A stretch of 42,614 nt of DNA from Flavobacteriales bacterium (GCA_947487175.1 CANKVM010000012.1:1-42614), one strand, 5' to 3'. Positions 17,066 through 26,384 are shown, numbered from the stretch's first letter. The notes: a model not told the origin generated them from the sequence alone. Numbers and translations: made by a program.

Positions 17066-18290
17066 TTTTAGGAAACTTAACGATGAAACAAATAATACCA
17101 AGTGCAGAAAGCAGAGACATCAATGGATAGGATGGCAACATGTATCGGGCACAACCAACAGGTCCTGCCAAAAAAGCCAATAAAACGATAATTAATGCAT
17201 ACAATTTAATGTAAAAATATCGATTCAATTGAATTACAGCAAAAAGTGCAAATGCCAATTTTAACAATTGAAATCCACCCAAAAATAACATATAAACGTA
17301 TTGCCAATTAGGGATTTTTGAGGGACTGTTACCGTCATTTACTCCCATCATTCCCGCGGATTTCTTCCAATTTAGGAAGACCATGGCGTCATATCTGCCT
17401 GGATCAAGAAACGTTGCGCCCATTCCCTTTAAATGAAGGAAAATATAAGACCCCAAATTATCATTGATTGAACTTTGGGTTAAACTATCCATGTAATTTT
17501 TTTGAGGGACCATAACCGTTCCAAAACTATGTAAATGTTGGTGCTCTAATTCGTAAATTCGATCTACTTCAAAAGGATTCTGGGTTGTAAAGTTGAGCAA
17601 GATTTTTCGGTTATAATCGTATGGATTGGTAGTTGTGATTGATGAGTATGTGAAAACTTTATACGAATGATAATTAAAATAGCAACAGCAAAGGATAATG
17701 CATATTGGAATGAAATCAAAAAATGAAATTGTATATTTTTTCAATATAGCCAATACGAATGGGAAGATTAAAAACACAATAAAAACCGGTTTTAGCAGAC
17801 ATAATAAAATCAAAAAAAACGGCACCCAATTGTATTTCCCTTCAACGTAAAAAACAACCAACCACAATAGCAATAATTGGCTCCAAATATCAGGCATGAT
17901 AAAACCCGTATAAAAAAATTGCAATGGATATGTAAGCAAACAGATCATTGACAATGGAAATAATTTACTATGAAATTTGAAGTGGTTAACCAATCTGAAC
18001 AAAGCGAGAGGAACAGTCAAGCTCAATATCATTTGCATGATAAGTATGACTGGCCAGTTAAAATTCGAAATTCGCCATATTAATGGAAACAATATTGTGC
18101 GTCTCATTGGCTCTAAAAAACGATCTATAGGCGCGTTTTCAGATGTCCAATTTTGAAACAGATAAAGCGCGGTTTTTTTATATTCGAAATAATCTACAAG
18201 TACAGCAAATGAATAAAATTGCTTCACCACAGCTAGGATGGTTAAAAGCACATATATTTTCACCCATGTGTACTTCCAAACAATTCTCAT
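17040..18290 (-). CDS. Polytopic membrane protein of unknown function (possible GT-C fold)
   Basis: A 416-residue inner-membrane protein with roughly nine to ten hydrophobic segments, including one near 10-30 and a run of helices between 75 and 220. A hydrophilic, probably periplasmic, loop follows at about 220-310, then more helices to the C-terminus. The segment CARYMLPSYPLMSLL near the end resembles the RYxLPxxP stretch of many GT-C/family 39-like glycosyltransferases. However, the acidic catalytic pair expected in the first outer loop is not clear, so the function stays open. Its ATG overlaps the stop of the preceding gene (ATGA), and its 3' end overlaps the phosphoesterase gene. Confidence 0.6.
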   Translation of the reverse strand: MRIVWKYTWVKIYVLLTILAVVKQFYSFAVLVDYFEYKKTALYLFQNWTSENAPIDRFLEPMRRTILFPLIWRISNFNWPVILIMQMILSLTVPLALFRLVNHFKFHSKLFPLSMICLLTYPLQFFYTGFIMPDIWSQLLLLWLVVFYVEGKYNWVPFFLILLCLLKPVFIVFLIFPFVLAILKKYTISFFDFIPICIILCCCYFNYHSYKVFTYSSITTTNPYDYNRKILLNFTTQNPFEVDRIYELEHQHLHSFGTVMVPQKNYMDSLTQSSINDNLGSYIFLHLKGMGATFLDPGRYDAMVFLNWKKSAGMMGVNDGNSPSKIPNWQYVYMLFLGGFQLLKLAFALFAVIQLNRYFYIKLYALIIVLLAFLAGPVGCARYMLPSYPLMSLLSALGIICFIVKFPKIESFITKR

Positions 18291-18820
18291 CCATTAAACC
18301 ATTGCAATACTGTAATAAATATAATATTGAATAAAAACAAAGCAATTTTCACTTCAAAGGTGCTTACAAAAAATACTAACAGTGAAAGAATTAGGGTAAT
18401 TAGTGGTAATCCAATATGTTCAAATGAAAGTAAATATCTACTTTCTAAAGGATTTTTTATTGAATTGTATTGTGGCATTTTAGCGTATAAATAACCTCTC
18501 ACTTCATGTTTATACGGTGAAAAGTAAATATACACTGAATCGCCAACTGACAATTTGAAATAATCTTCTTGGGTTATTTTGAGTTGATACAATTCCGGAT
18601 TAACAACTGTTTTTTTATCTATTGCCTCAACAAAAACGGAGAAAAAAGTTTCGTTATTTACTGTGAGTTTTGTGGTGCTTTCAGGCAAAATTACTTCTTG
18701 CACAACCTTATACAAAACTGATTGCTTGGGCATAAATTCAACCACCGAATGGTAGGCAGAAACACAAATAAATAAAATGGAAAAGGCTTTAGCCAATTTT
18801 GTTAGATTTTGTTCCATCAT
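18287..18820 (-). CDS. Hypothetical membrane protein
   Basis: I do not recognise this 177-residue protein. One hydrophobic helix lies at about 10-27, a soluble region of roughly 100 residues rich in beta-type sequence follows (about 30-130), and two helices lie close together at the C-terminus (about 132-175). The soluble part, with LKITQEDYFKLSVGDSVYIYF, could be a small beta domain on the outer face. Two adjacent ATG codons could serve as start. It overlaps the next membrane protein gene by 4 nt (ATGA), so the two products are probably made together and may interact. Confidence 0.65.
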   Translation of the reverse strand: MMEQNLTKLAKAFSILFICVSAYHSVVEFMPKQSVLYKVVQEVILPESTTKLTVNNETFFSVFVEAIDKKTVVNPELYQLKITQEDYFKLSVGDSVYIYFSPYKHEVRGYLYAKMPQYNSIKNPLESRYLLSFEHIGLPLITLILSLLVFFVSTFEVKIALFLFNIIFITVLQWFNG

Positions 18821-18856
18821 TGAATTGGCTTAAAATATAGATTGAATACTGAAATT

Positions 18857-20218
18857 TTAAATTTCAGTATTCATATCCCATTGTTCAAGGTAGTCTGCAA
18901 CTTTACGTACAAACATTCCACCCAATCCACCATCTACAACCCTGTGGTCATAGCTGTGGCTTAAATACATCATATGCCTTATTGCAATTACATCACCATA
19001 TTCAGTTTCGATTACAGCTGGTTTCTTGCGTATTGCACCTACAGCCATAATAGCTACCTGAGGTTGATTTATCACTGGAGTTCCCATTACGTTTCCAAAA
19101 GAACCGACATTGGTTACAGTGTATGTTCCACCTTGGATTTCATCAGGAGTTAATTTATTAATTCGAGCACGGGCAGCAAAGTCATTCACAGTTCTTGTAA
19201 TGCCCAACAAATTCATAGAATCTGCATTTTTAATTACAGGAACTATCAAGTTTCCGTTTGCTTGAGCTACGGCCATTCCCACATTCACATTTTTCTTTTT
19301 GATGATTTTATCACCATCAATAGAAACATTAATCATTGGAAAGTCTTTTATAGCTTTGGCAATTACTTGAATAAATATTGGGGTGAACGTAATGTTCTCA
19401 CCTTCTCTTTTCTTGAAGGAATCTTTAACTCTATTTCTCCAATTAACTAGATTAGTAACATCGGCTTCAACGAAACTTGTAACGTGTGGACTAACACGTT
19501 TACTCATAACCATATGGTCGGCAATAAGTTTACGAACTCTGTCCATTTCGATAATTTCATCGCCTGCGTTCATTGAAACTGCTGGTTTTGATTCAACTTT
19601 AGGAGTTGAGGTAACCGCTTCGACAACAGGCTGAGCAACAGGTGTTATTGTAACAGTTTCAACAGGAGCCGGAGCACTTTGAACTGGCGCACTCGGGTCA
19701 TTAACATAGGCCAAAATATCACTTTTGGTAACTCTGCCATCTTTACCTGTGCCAGGAATTGTTTCCAATACAGCCATAGATATTCCTTCAGCACGCGCAA
19801 TGTTTAATACCAAAGGAGAATAAAATCTTCCTCCGTCAGCATTTACAATTTGCGTTACGTGATTTTGAGTTAATTGCGAAATTTCGTTTTCAATGGTTTG
19901 AGCCATTGCAACGGGAGATGCAATTGTTTCATCAACAACTGGTGTTGGAGTAGCTTGAGTTACAACCCCTGCTGATGCATCGGCATCAATAAAGGCAACC
20001 GCTTCTCCTACCTTCACTACATCACCATCCTTGTATAATTGTTTTACAAGAATTCCGGCTTCTGTGCTAGGAATTTCACTATCCACTTTATCGGTTGCAA
20101 TTTCAACTAGGGGTTCGTCTTTTTCGACTTTTTCACCTACGTTTTTCAACCAGCGAATCACAGTTGCTTCTGCAATACTCTCGCCCATTTTGGGCATAAG
20201 AATTGGTTTTTCTGCCAT
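18857..20218 (-). CDS. 2-oxo acid dehydrogenase E2 (dihydrolipoyl acyltransferase)
   Basis: Core acyltransferase of a 2-oxo acid dehydrogenase complex; it moves the acyl group from lipoyl-lysine to CoA. The 453-residue protein has one N-terminal lipoyl domain with target Lys44 in EIATDKVDSE. An Ala/Pro/Val-rich linker and a peripheral-subunit-binding domain follow at about 131-172 (SPLVLNIARAEGI to GRVTKSDILAYV), then a second linker. The catalytic domain ends with DHRVVDG (His425, Asp429). The DKVDSEIPS motif resembles branched-chain (BCKDH) E2 more than pyruvate E2, but this is not decisive. No E1 or E3 gene is in the window. LipB, encoded at 26423-27103, would supply its lipoyl group. Confidence 0.93.
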   Translation of the reverse strand: MAEKPILMPKMGESIAEATVIRWLKNVGEKVEKDEPLVEIATDKVDSEIPSTEAGILVKQLYKDGDVVKVGEAVAFIDADASAGVVTQATPTPVVDETIASPVAMAQTIENEISQLTQNHVTQIVNADGGRFYSPLVLNIARAEGISMAVLETIPGTGKDGRVTKSDILAYVNDPSAPVQSAPAPVETVTITPVAQPVVEAVTSTPKVESKPAVSMNAGDEIIEMDRVRKLIADHMVMSKRVSPHVTSFVEADVTNLVNWRNRVKDSFKKREGENITFTPIFIQVIAKAIKDFPMINVSIDGDKIIKKKNVNVGMAVAQANGNLIVPVIKNADSMNLLGITRTVNDFAARARINKLTPDEIQGGTYTVTNVGSFGNVMGTPVINQPQVAIMAVGAIRKKPAVIETEYGDVIAIRHMMYLSHSYDHRVVDGGLGGMFVRKVADYLEQWDMNTEI

Positions 20219-20232
20219 AATTATTTAATCTG

Positions 20233-20264
20233 CAAATTTCGTCTATTTTTATGTCTTGGACAAA
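20233..20264 (-). promoter_or_regulatory. Possible promoter of the E2 gene
   Basis: On the minus strand TTTG (20261-20264), a 20-nt spacer and GAAATTTGCA (box 20233-20240) lie 14 nt before the ATG. The spacing is right, but the -7 box has G for the first T. It could give the E2 gene its own start despite being downstream of topA and the SirB1-like gene. Confidence 0.4.
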
Positions 20265-20294
20265 TTAAATAAATGAACTATTCAATTTATCTAT

Positions 20295-21224
20295 TTAAGA
20301 ATCCTCATCTTCAGCGCTATCTTCAATCATACCAATGAATTTCATCAAATCTAAAACTTCTTGTTGTTTATCAAATTGATGTTGTTCACTGTATGCAAAA
20401 TGCAAATTTCTAAGTATTCTTTTAAAAATTTCAACAGATGTACATGGCCAATAAAAATGCTCTTGCTTTTTGACATGTATAACTTTCAAGAATGCATCTA
20501 TGCTTTCTCTGTTGAATATTTGTCCCTTACTGAACGGATTAAAGTAGAATATTACTTCGTCTACCTCATTCACATCCAATTGCTTACCCGTTTTTAATCC
20601 CAAAGCTTCAACCCCTTTTTTCATTGCACAGTAAGCAACAACAAAATGCTGAGGTAAATTCACTCCAAAAACTGGAATACCTAAATCTTGGGCAATTGCT
20701 TGATATAAAATTGCAAGGCTAATTGGATTGCCGAGTTTGGTTTCTAAAACCCTAGGCAATATGGAATTATCTGGAGAATGGTAATTGCTATGATTGCCTT
20801 TAAATCCATATTTCTCAAAAAACACATGATTTAAAATGGCAATTTGGTCCATGGGATTTTGCACAGACGACAACATAACCCAAGCATCAATTTTAAATTG
20901 ATTTAGTTGTTGACGTGCCAATTCGATTTTCAAACCTGGATATTGAATTCTACTTGCTAATACCCACCCATCTAATGCTGAAGGATTATCAGATTCCATC
21001 CAATCCATTACATCTTGAAACAAAATTTGTTGTTGAATTTTCTTTAGAATTTCTTCTATTTTCAAATTCAATTCCGGAAATTCATTTTCCAACCAAATCT
21101 CTTCCAATTCAGTTATTGCTTCTTTTCCTTCCTCCAAGAATTTGCTTTCAACAATGTCTACTACTTCCTGATCTGTATCATCAAGAAGTAGAATCATGGC
21201 GCGCAATTGATTCTTGGTTATCAC
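20295..21224 (-). CDS. SirB1-like (transglutaminase-fold, UPF0162-type) protein
   Basis: A 309-residue cytoplasmic protein resembling the SirB1/YchA family. The family core is visible as LGNPISLAILYQAIAQDLGIPVFGVNLPQHFVVAY, split here as LGNPISLAILYQAIAQDLG and GIPVFGVNLPQHFVVAY. The first 60 residues are acidic and helical. A short acidic tail (EDSAEDEDS) ends the protein. A usual transglutaminase Cys-His-Asp triad is not evident, so it is probably non-catalytic. The biochemical role of the family is unknown. The gene starts 3 nt after topA, which suggests one transcript. Codon use looks like that of its neighbours. Confidence 0.75.
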   Translation of the reverse strand: MITKNQLRAMILLLDDTDQEVVDIVESKFLEEGKEAITELEEIWLENEFPELNLKIEEILKKIQQQILFQDVMDWMESDNPSALDGWVLASRIQYPGLKIELARQQLNQFKIDAWVMLSSVQNPMDQIAILNHVFFEKYGFKGNHSNYHSPDNSILPRVLETKLGNPISLAILYQAIAQDLGIPVFGVNLPQHFVVAYCAMKKGVEALGLKTGKQLDVNEVDEVIFYFNPFSKGQIFNRESIDAFLKVIHVKKQEHFYWPCTSVEIFKRILRNLHFAYSEQHQFDKQQEVLDLMKFIGMIEDSAEDEDS

Positions 21225-21227
21225 CTA

Positions 21228-23786
21228 TTATTTTTTCTTTGCAGTTGTTTTTTTAGCCTTTGGCTTTGCAGCAGTTTTTGCTTTTGGAGCCGCGGTTTTT
21301 GCTTTTGGAGCCGCTTTCCCTTTAGTTGGAGCAGGAGCTTGATTTTTTATAATTTCAATTACTTGCTCATATGTCATTTGTTCAGGTTCAACATTTGCTG
21401 GGATTTTCACATTGTCTTTTCCAAATTTAATGTACGCACCATATCTGCCGTTTAACACTTGAATATTGGAATCTTGCTCAAATGACTTGATTACCTTGCT
21501 TGCTTCCGATTTTGCTTTCGCCTCACAAAGTTCAATGGCCCTTTCAAGCGAAATTGTATATGGATCGTCGGCCTTTGCTAAAGAAACAAACAAATCACCA
21601 AATTTGATATAAGGCCCAAATCTCCCTTTGTTCACAGACAAAACATTGTCATTATAATTTCCAATATCGCGTGGCAATTGTGGGCGACTATAATAATCGT
21701 CTAAAAATGCAATTACATGATCATTTGAAAATTCCAATACATTTGTATCGCTTGGTAGGCTAATGAATTTACCATCAAGTTTGACATAAGGTCCATAACG
21801 TCCTTTTCCAACCGAAACAGGTTGGTCTTTGTAGGTCATTTCTTGTTTGGCCAAACTAAACAACTTTAAAGCCTCTTCAAGGTTAATTTGCTCTAAACTT
21901 TGGTTAGGTAGCAAACTTGCAAAAACAGGCGTTTCTGTGTCGTCTTTGGACCCTAATTGAACCAATGCACCATATCTACCCATTCTTACCAAAACATCGT
22001 AACCAGTTTCAGGATCTTTTCCTAAAATTCTCTCCCCTGTAGCTCTTAATCCTGTTTCAGATGTTTTCACTACACATTCAGAAAAAGGACTGTAAAAATC
22101 TGCTATCATAGACTGCCAACCCTTTAAACCTTTGGCAATTTCATCAAATTCTTTTTCAACAGAAGCCGTAAAACCATAATCCATAACATCATGGAAGTTT
22201 TCAAACAAAAAATCTGTTACGATCATTCCGATATCTGTTGGGAATAATTTATTCTTTTCGAAACCGAATTTTTCTTCTATTAGTTTACGTTCAATTTGGT
22301 TATTTGCCAATACTAATTGAATGATGTTTCTTTTATATCCTTCACGAGATTCAGAAACCACATACCCTCTTTTTTGAACTGTTTGGATTGTTGGAGCATA
22401 GGTTGATGGTCGTCCAATTCCTAATTCTTCTAATTTCTTTACCAAAGAGGCTTCTGTATATCTTGGCGCGCTTTTGGCAAACTTTTCAGAAGCTTGAATT
22501 TCATTCGTATTTAATGCTTCATTCAATTCAACTGCTGGCAATACTGATTCGTCATTCTCTTCATCTTCATCATCGGTACTTTCTAAATATACCTTTAAAA
22601 ATCCTTCAAATTTGATGATTTCACCTTCAACTTTAAACATCTCGCCATTTTTGTTATTGGATATGGTAATGATTGTTTTCTCCAATTCGGCACGAGACAT
22701 TTGAGAAGCGATGGCGCGTTTCCAAATTAATTCGTATAATCTTTTTTGTTGCGGATCTGCACCAGAATTTCTGTTATTAAAATAGGTAGGACGAATAGCT
22801 TCGTGCGCTTCTTGTGCATTTTCACTTTTGGTACTGAATTTTCTTGTTTGCGAAAATGCCTCACCGTATTCATTTAAAATCTCTTCTTTGGCTCCATTAA
22901 TTGCTGTCAAACTCAAATTCACCGAATCTGTTCTCATATAAGATATGTGACCATTTTCGTACAATTTCTGCGCAATTTGCATTGTCCTCGTTACATCGTA
23001 ACCCAACTTTCTAGAAGCTTCTTGCTGAAGCGTGGAAGTAGTAAACGGAGGTGCTGGATTTCTAAATGTTGGTTTTACTTCTAAATTTTCAACTTTAAAA
23101 TCTGCCCCTTTGATACTTTCTAAAAATGCATTCGCCTCAGCTTCGGTTTTAAATCGTTTTGCTAATTCCGCTTTTAAAGATTTACCGGCGCTATTTTTGA
23201 AAATTGCTGTAATTCTATATTCACTCTTGCTTGTAAAATCATTTATTTCTCTTTCACGTTCAACAACCAAACGAACTGCAACTGATTGAACCCTTCCGGC
23301 GCTCAATCCTGGTTTTACTTTTTTCCATAAAACAGGAGAAAGTTCAAAACCAACCAATCTATCAAGCACCCTTCTAGCCTGCTGTGCATCAACTAAAAAG
23401 TTATCAATACTTCTGGGGTTAGCAACCGCATTTAAAATTGCAGGCTTGGTAATTTCATTGAAAACAATACGTTTTGTATTGGATGTATTTAAGTTTAGTT
23501 CATCGAAAAGGTGCCAACTAATTGCTTCTCCTTCTCGATCTTCGTCCGTTGCTAGCCATATTGTTTCAGCTGAAGAAACAAGTTTTTTGAGTTCCTTGAC
23601 CAATGCTTTTTTGTCATCTGAAACTTCATATTTCGGCTTAAAACCATTTTTGATATCGATTGCATTGTTGCCTGATGCTAAATCTCTAATATGTCCCCTA
23701 CTTGAGGTAACATAAAAGTCTTGACCAAGAAACTTTTCAATGGTTTTGGCTTTTGCTGGTGACTCTACTATAACTAAATTCTTCAT
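21228..23786 (-). CDS. topA: DNA topoisomerase I (type IA)
   Basis: Relaxes negative supercoils by single-strand passage. The 852-residue enzyme has the Toprim domain at the N-terminus (LVIVESPAKAKTIEKFLG; DEDREGEAISWHL at 81-93). The SAGRVQSVAVRLVVEREREI segment follows, and the active-site Tyr283 lies in HISYMRTDSVNL. Instead of the zinc fingers of E. coli TopA, the C-terminus has three glycine-rich repeats of the GRYGPYVKLDGKF type. It ends in a Lys/Ala-rich tail of about 30 residues that probably binds DNA. Its ATG overlaps the stop of the M43 protease gene by one base (TAATG). Confidence 0.97.
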   Translation of the reverse strand: MKNLVIVESPAKAKTIEKFLGQDFYVTSSRGHIRDLASGNNAIDIKNGFKPKYEVSDDKKALVKELKKLVSSAETIWLATDEDREGEAISWHLFDELNLNTSNTKRIVFNEITKPAILNAVANPRSIDNFLVDAQQARRVLDRLVGFELSPVLWKKVKPGLSAGRVQSVAVRLVVEREREINDFTSKSEYRITAIFKNSAGKSLKAELAKRFKTEAEANAFLESIKGADFKVENLEVKPTFRNPAPPFTTSTLQQEASRKLGYDVTRTMQIAQKLYENGHISYMRTDSVNLSLTAINGAKEEILNEYGEAFSQTRKFSTKSENAQEAHEAIRPTYFNNRNSGADPQQKRLYELIWKRAIASQMSRAELEKTIITISNNKNGEMFKVEGEIIKFEGFLKVYLESTDDEDEENDESVLPAVELNEALNTNEIQASEKFAKSAPRYTEASLVKKLEELGIGRPSTYAPTIQTVQKRGYVVSESREGYKRNIIQLVLANNQIERKLIEEKFGFEKNKLFPTDIGMIVTDFLFENFHDVMDYGFTASVEKEFDEIAKGLKGWQSMIADFYSPFSECVVKTSETGLRATGERILGKDPETGYDVLVRMGRYGALVQLGSKDDTETPVFASLLPNQSLEQINLEEALKLFSLAKQEMTYKDQPVSVGKGRYGPYVKLDGKFISLPSDTNVLEFSNDHVIAFLDDYYSRPQLPRDIGNYNDNVLSVNKGRFGPYIKFGDLFVSLAKADDPYTISLERAIELCEAKAKSEASKVIKSFEQDSNIQVLNGRYGAYIKFGKDNVKIPANVEPEQMTYEQVIEIIKNQAPAPTKGKAAPKAKTAAPKAKTAAKPKAKKTTAKKK
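21274..21314. repeat. Two tandem 20-nt repeats in the 3' end of topA
   Basis: The 20-nt unit GTTTTTGCTTTTGGAGCCGC occurs at 21274-21293 and 21295-21314, a 21-nt period. On the coding strand it encodes the doubled AAPKAKT unit of the basic TopA tail. It is likely a recent in-frame duplication. Confidence 0.85.
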
Positions 23787-25900
23787 TATTCTGCTGAAAA
23801 TATTATTGGACTTGAAACAGTTCCAAATTCTGTTTTAATAGAAACTATAAACAATCCAAACGCTTCATTGTTTGGATGTGTTATTTCAAACTCTTGTTTT
23901 CCCTCAGATAACATTCCTTGATAAACGACTGAAACTTCTCTTCCAGTTAGGTCATACAACGAAATTTTACAATTATTTGAGTTGATAACACTATTTAATT
24001 TTAGTGTTGCCAAAGTTTTGGCAGGATTTGGGTATAAAGTTATACCTATTTTTTCTGGGGTAATATTATTAATCCCAGCATAATTGGGACTCATATTTAT
24101 ATTATCTAAAAAGATTGAGTTACCACCAGCGCTCACTACGTCAATTCTAAAAATAGCATTTTGAGATTTTTCATATCCCAATGGCACAAGTGAACCAATT
24201 CCTATTCTTTTCCATTGAGTTGAAGCTTTAGGCACAAAATTAGATGCATATGTTGCTGACGTTGAATAAGCTAATCCTAAACCTGAACGTTCAAATATTT
24301 GCTTAAATGTACCACCACAATCGGTTGAAATATATACCCTTAAAATTTCAGCAACGTCAATTGAGGGTTGAACATAAGAACAATAAAAAGTAAATCTTGG
24401 GGTAGCGGTTGATGGTAATTGAGAAATATCAAAACTCTTTGTTGTGAAGCTAAATACATTTCCTGGAGTTGAACCAGTTGTTATTTTTGCCAAGTAACTA
24501 TAACTACCGGTAAATGCAGCTGTATTTGTTAACGCAAACCTCGAGGTTACAGGACTTATGTGAGTAAATCCTGCAGAGGTTGCAGTTGGATCACCATTTT
24601 CAAATCCCTCTTCAAAATTAGGATCGCCCTTTGAAATAGCAGGCAAAACAGTGATGTAGGCTGTTTTTGTTAATGTGTTTGATCCATAACTATTTTGAGA
24701 CCTCAATGAAACATTATAAGTTCCAGGTGTTTGGTAAATTACAGTAGGACTTGTAGAAGTGGATGATGGTGTTGATGATCCTGTAATTGTCCATGACCGC
24801 ACAGTGGGATTTCCTTTACAAGATAAATCAGTAAAGACTACAGATTGACCTGCACAAATTGTTGTTGAAGAAGCTGTGAAATTTGCAACCGGAGCAACCA
24901 ATTGGGGCGAAACACCCGTTGCCACAAGATTAGATGCCGCCACAACGCTATTACGCGGTGCTGCCGCTAGATTACCTCTCATAATTGCAATTTGTTGCAA
25001 TGTAAAAGCAGCCATACATTTACCATTCGAATAGTCCATGTAGTTTTCCCACATGTCTAATTTATCAGGGACCTCATTTTTACAAGAATTTCCATTTGCA
25101 GGACAACTGGCATTTACAAAAGTTCCAGAAACTGGGGGAGTATCATCACACATATCTTCATCGACACAATCTCCCTGGAAGGTATGAAATAAACCCAACC
25201 AATGTCCAACTTCATGCGACATTGTGCGACCACCATCTCCATTAATAGCTGTACCAATTGTTCCAACATTATCTTGTCTCACAACAATTCCGTCTTTTTT
25301 GAAGCCTGCCATCCAAGGAAATACGGCATAACCCAAAACCGTACCTGAAGCACTTCCGCTTCCATCTACAATATTACTAACAACCCAAATATTTAAATAT
25401 TTTTTATAATTCCAATAAGCCAATGATTTAACAGGTTCTTTTGTCATATCCATATTAACACCTGTAGAAGAATAAATCCTATTTACCCCATCAAAGCAAT
25501 TGCCATTTATATCAATACTAGCCAATTTGAATTCAATATCTGCACTTCCCGCAACACCTGTAAATTGAGATCTCAAAGCGGTTTTATTTGCATTTGTATA
25601 GCTATAATCCTCGTTTAGCACTCGAATTTGATCTAAAATTTGTTCCCTAGAAATGTTTTCAGGACCATTTGTATGAATTACATGAAAAACAACTGGAATG
25701 GTATATTTGGTTGCCCGTTTTGTTATTTTCGAATTAATCGATGCCTTTGCAAGGTCTCTAAATTCTTGCTCTGCTTTTTGTAATGAGGGATCATTTTGCA
25801 TTTGCGTTTTATAATACTCATCTGTTCCACACTGATGGGTTTGCGCAATTGCAATGTTCAAAGAAAATACTATGGCTAAAATCGTATAAAACTTTTTCAT
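23786..25900 (-). CDS. Secreted M43 (pappalysin/cytophagalysin-type) metalloprotease with T9SS sorting domain
   Basis: A 704-residue zinc protease predicted to be exported by the T9SS. It has a signal peptide (1-20, IAIAQ) and a prodomain-like region to about 65. The catalytic domain carries HEVGHWLGLFH (zinc ligands His229, His233, His239; Glu230 as base) and the Met-turn around Met288 in ENYMDYSNGKC. A PKD domain follows at about 335-420 (VVFTDLSCKG, PGTYNVSLRSQNSYG). A beta-sandwich region of about 430-610 resembles a jelly-roll binding module. The type A sorting domain ends the protein (ITLYPNPAKTLATLKL, LYDLTGREV). The export route is inferred from that domain and the gldKLMN genes in the same window. 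The stop codon overlaps the topA start. Confidence 0.92.
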   Translation of the reverse strand: MKKFYTILAIVFSLNIAIAQTHQCGTDEYYKTQMQNDPSLQKAEQEFRDLAKASINSKITKRATKYTIPVVFHVIHTNGPENISREQILDQIRVLNEDYSYTNANKTALRSQFTGVAGSADIEFKLASIDINGNCFDGVNRIYSSTGVNMDMTKEPVKSLAYWNYKKYLNIWVVSNIVDGSGSASGTVLGYAVFPWMAGFKKDGIVVRQDNVGTIGTAINGDGGRTMSHEVGHWLGLFHTFQGDCVDEDMCDDTPPVSGTFVNASCPANGNSCKNEVPDKLDMWENYMDYSNGKCMAAFTLQQIAIMRGNLAAAPRNSVVAASNLVATGVSPQLVAPVANFTASSTTICAGQSVVFTDLSCKGNPTVRSWTITGSSTPSSTSTSPTVIYQTPGTYNVSLRSQNSYGSNTLTKTAYITVLPAISKGDPNFEEGFENGDPTATSAGFTHISPVTSRFALTNTAAFTGSYSYLAKITTGSTPGNVFSFTTKSFDISQLPSTATPRFTFYCSYVQPSIDVAEILRVYISTDCGGTFKQIFERSGLGLAYSTSATYASNFVPKASTQWKRIGIGSLVPLGYEKSQNAIFRIDVVSAGGNSIFLDNINMSPNYAGINNITPEKIGITLYPNPAKTLATLKLNSVINSNNCKISLYDLTGREVSVVYQGMLSEGKQEFEITHPNNEAFGLFIVSIKTEFGTVSSPIIFSAE

Positions 25901-25907
25901 TCTTCTG

Positions 25908-25915
25908 CAAATTAA
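25908..25915 (-). promoter_or_regulatory. Weak -7 box candidate for the M43 protease gene
   Basis: The minus strand reads TTAATTTGCA, 7 nt before the ATG. It has the TTTGCA end shared by other boxes here but misses the A at position 2, and no -33 TTG was found. Confidence 0.3.
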
Positions 25916-25945
25916 GGGGAATTATTGAACACATTAAATAGGGTA

Positions 25946-26344
25946 CTATAAAAAACCTATTGATTTTCTATGCACATTGTTTCGAATTATTGGGAAAAAG
26001 GCATCCTTAAAATGGAGCATTTGTATTCCATGGGATACAAAAAAAACCGAAATCACATCAAACCTTATCTTCTTATTATCATTTGCTTTAGACACAAATC
26101 TACGCGCAGCTTTTATCATGTTTTTACGCTTCTCTGAATTAACTGCATTTTCGGGTTGTAAAATATTTGATGTTGTTTTGGTTTTGACCTCAACAAATAC
26201 CCAAAAATGACAATTAGTTGCAATTATATCTATTTCTTGATGGCTAGATTTCCAATTTATAGCATAAATTTCATATCCCTGCCTATTTAACCATTTTGCA
26301 GCCAAGTACTCTCCTTCTCTGCCATTCTCTCCTTGTATAGTCAT
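25946..26344 (-). CDS. YraN/UPF0102 family endonuclease-like protein
   Basis: A small protein (132 residues from this start) of the UPF0102 group with a PD-(D/E)xK nuclease fold. The N-terminal GREGEYLAAKWLNRQGYEI is followed by the catalytic pattern HQEIDIIA and FVEVKTKT (Glu/Asp, then ExK). All predicted metal ligands are present, but the family's cellular task is not well established; roles in DNA repair or recombination have been suggested. The ATG at 26344 (MTIQGENGREGEYLAAK) was preferred because a TTG at 26356 would lie within the -7 promoter box. The gene is divergent from lipB. Confidence 0.85.
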   Translation of the reverse strand: MTIQGENGREGEYLAAKWLNRQGYEIYAINWKSSHQEIDIIATNCHFWVFVEVKTKTTSNILQPENAVNSEKRKNMIKAARRFVSKANDNKKIRFDVISVFFVSHGIQMLHFKDAFFPIIRNNVHRKSIGFL

Positions 26345-26353
26345 TTTAAATGT

Positions 26354-26361
26354 CAAACGTA
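26354..26361 (-). promoter_or_regulatory. Predicted -7 box of yraN
   Basis: TACGTTTG on the minus strand is a full match to TAnnTTTG and ends 9 nt before the yraN ATG. It faces away from the lipB promoter, which lies 50 nt further right. Confidence 0.55.
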
Positions 26362-26384
26362 AATTTACAACACATTATCATTTT

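Noticed and set aside
21207-21455. Long open frames opposite topA, E2 and clpB
   Set aside because: They mirror the codon pattern of strongly supported genes on the other strand and show no domain or promoter of their own.
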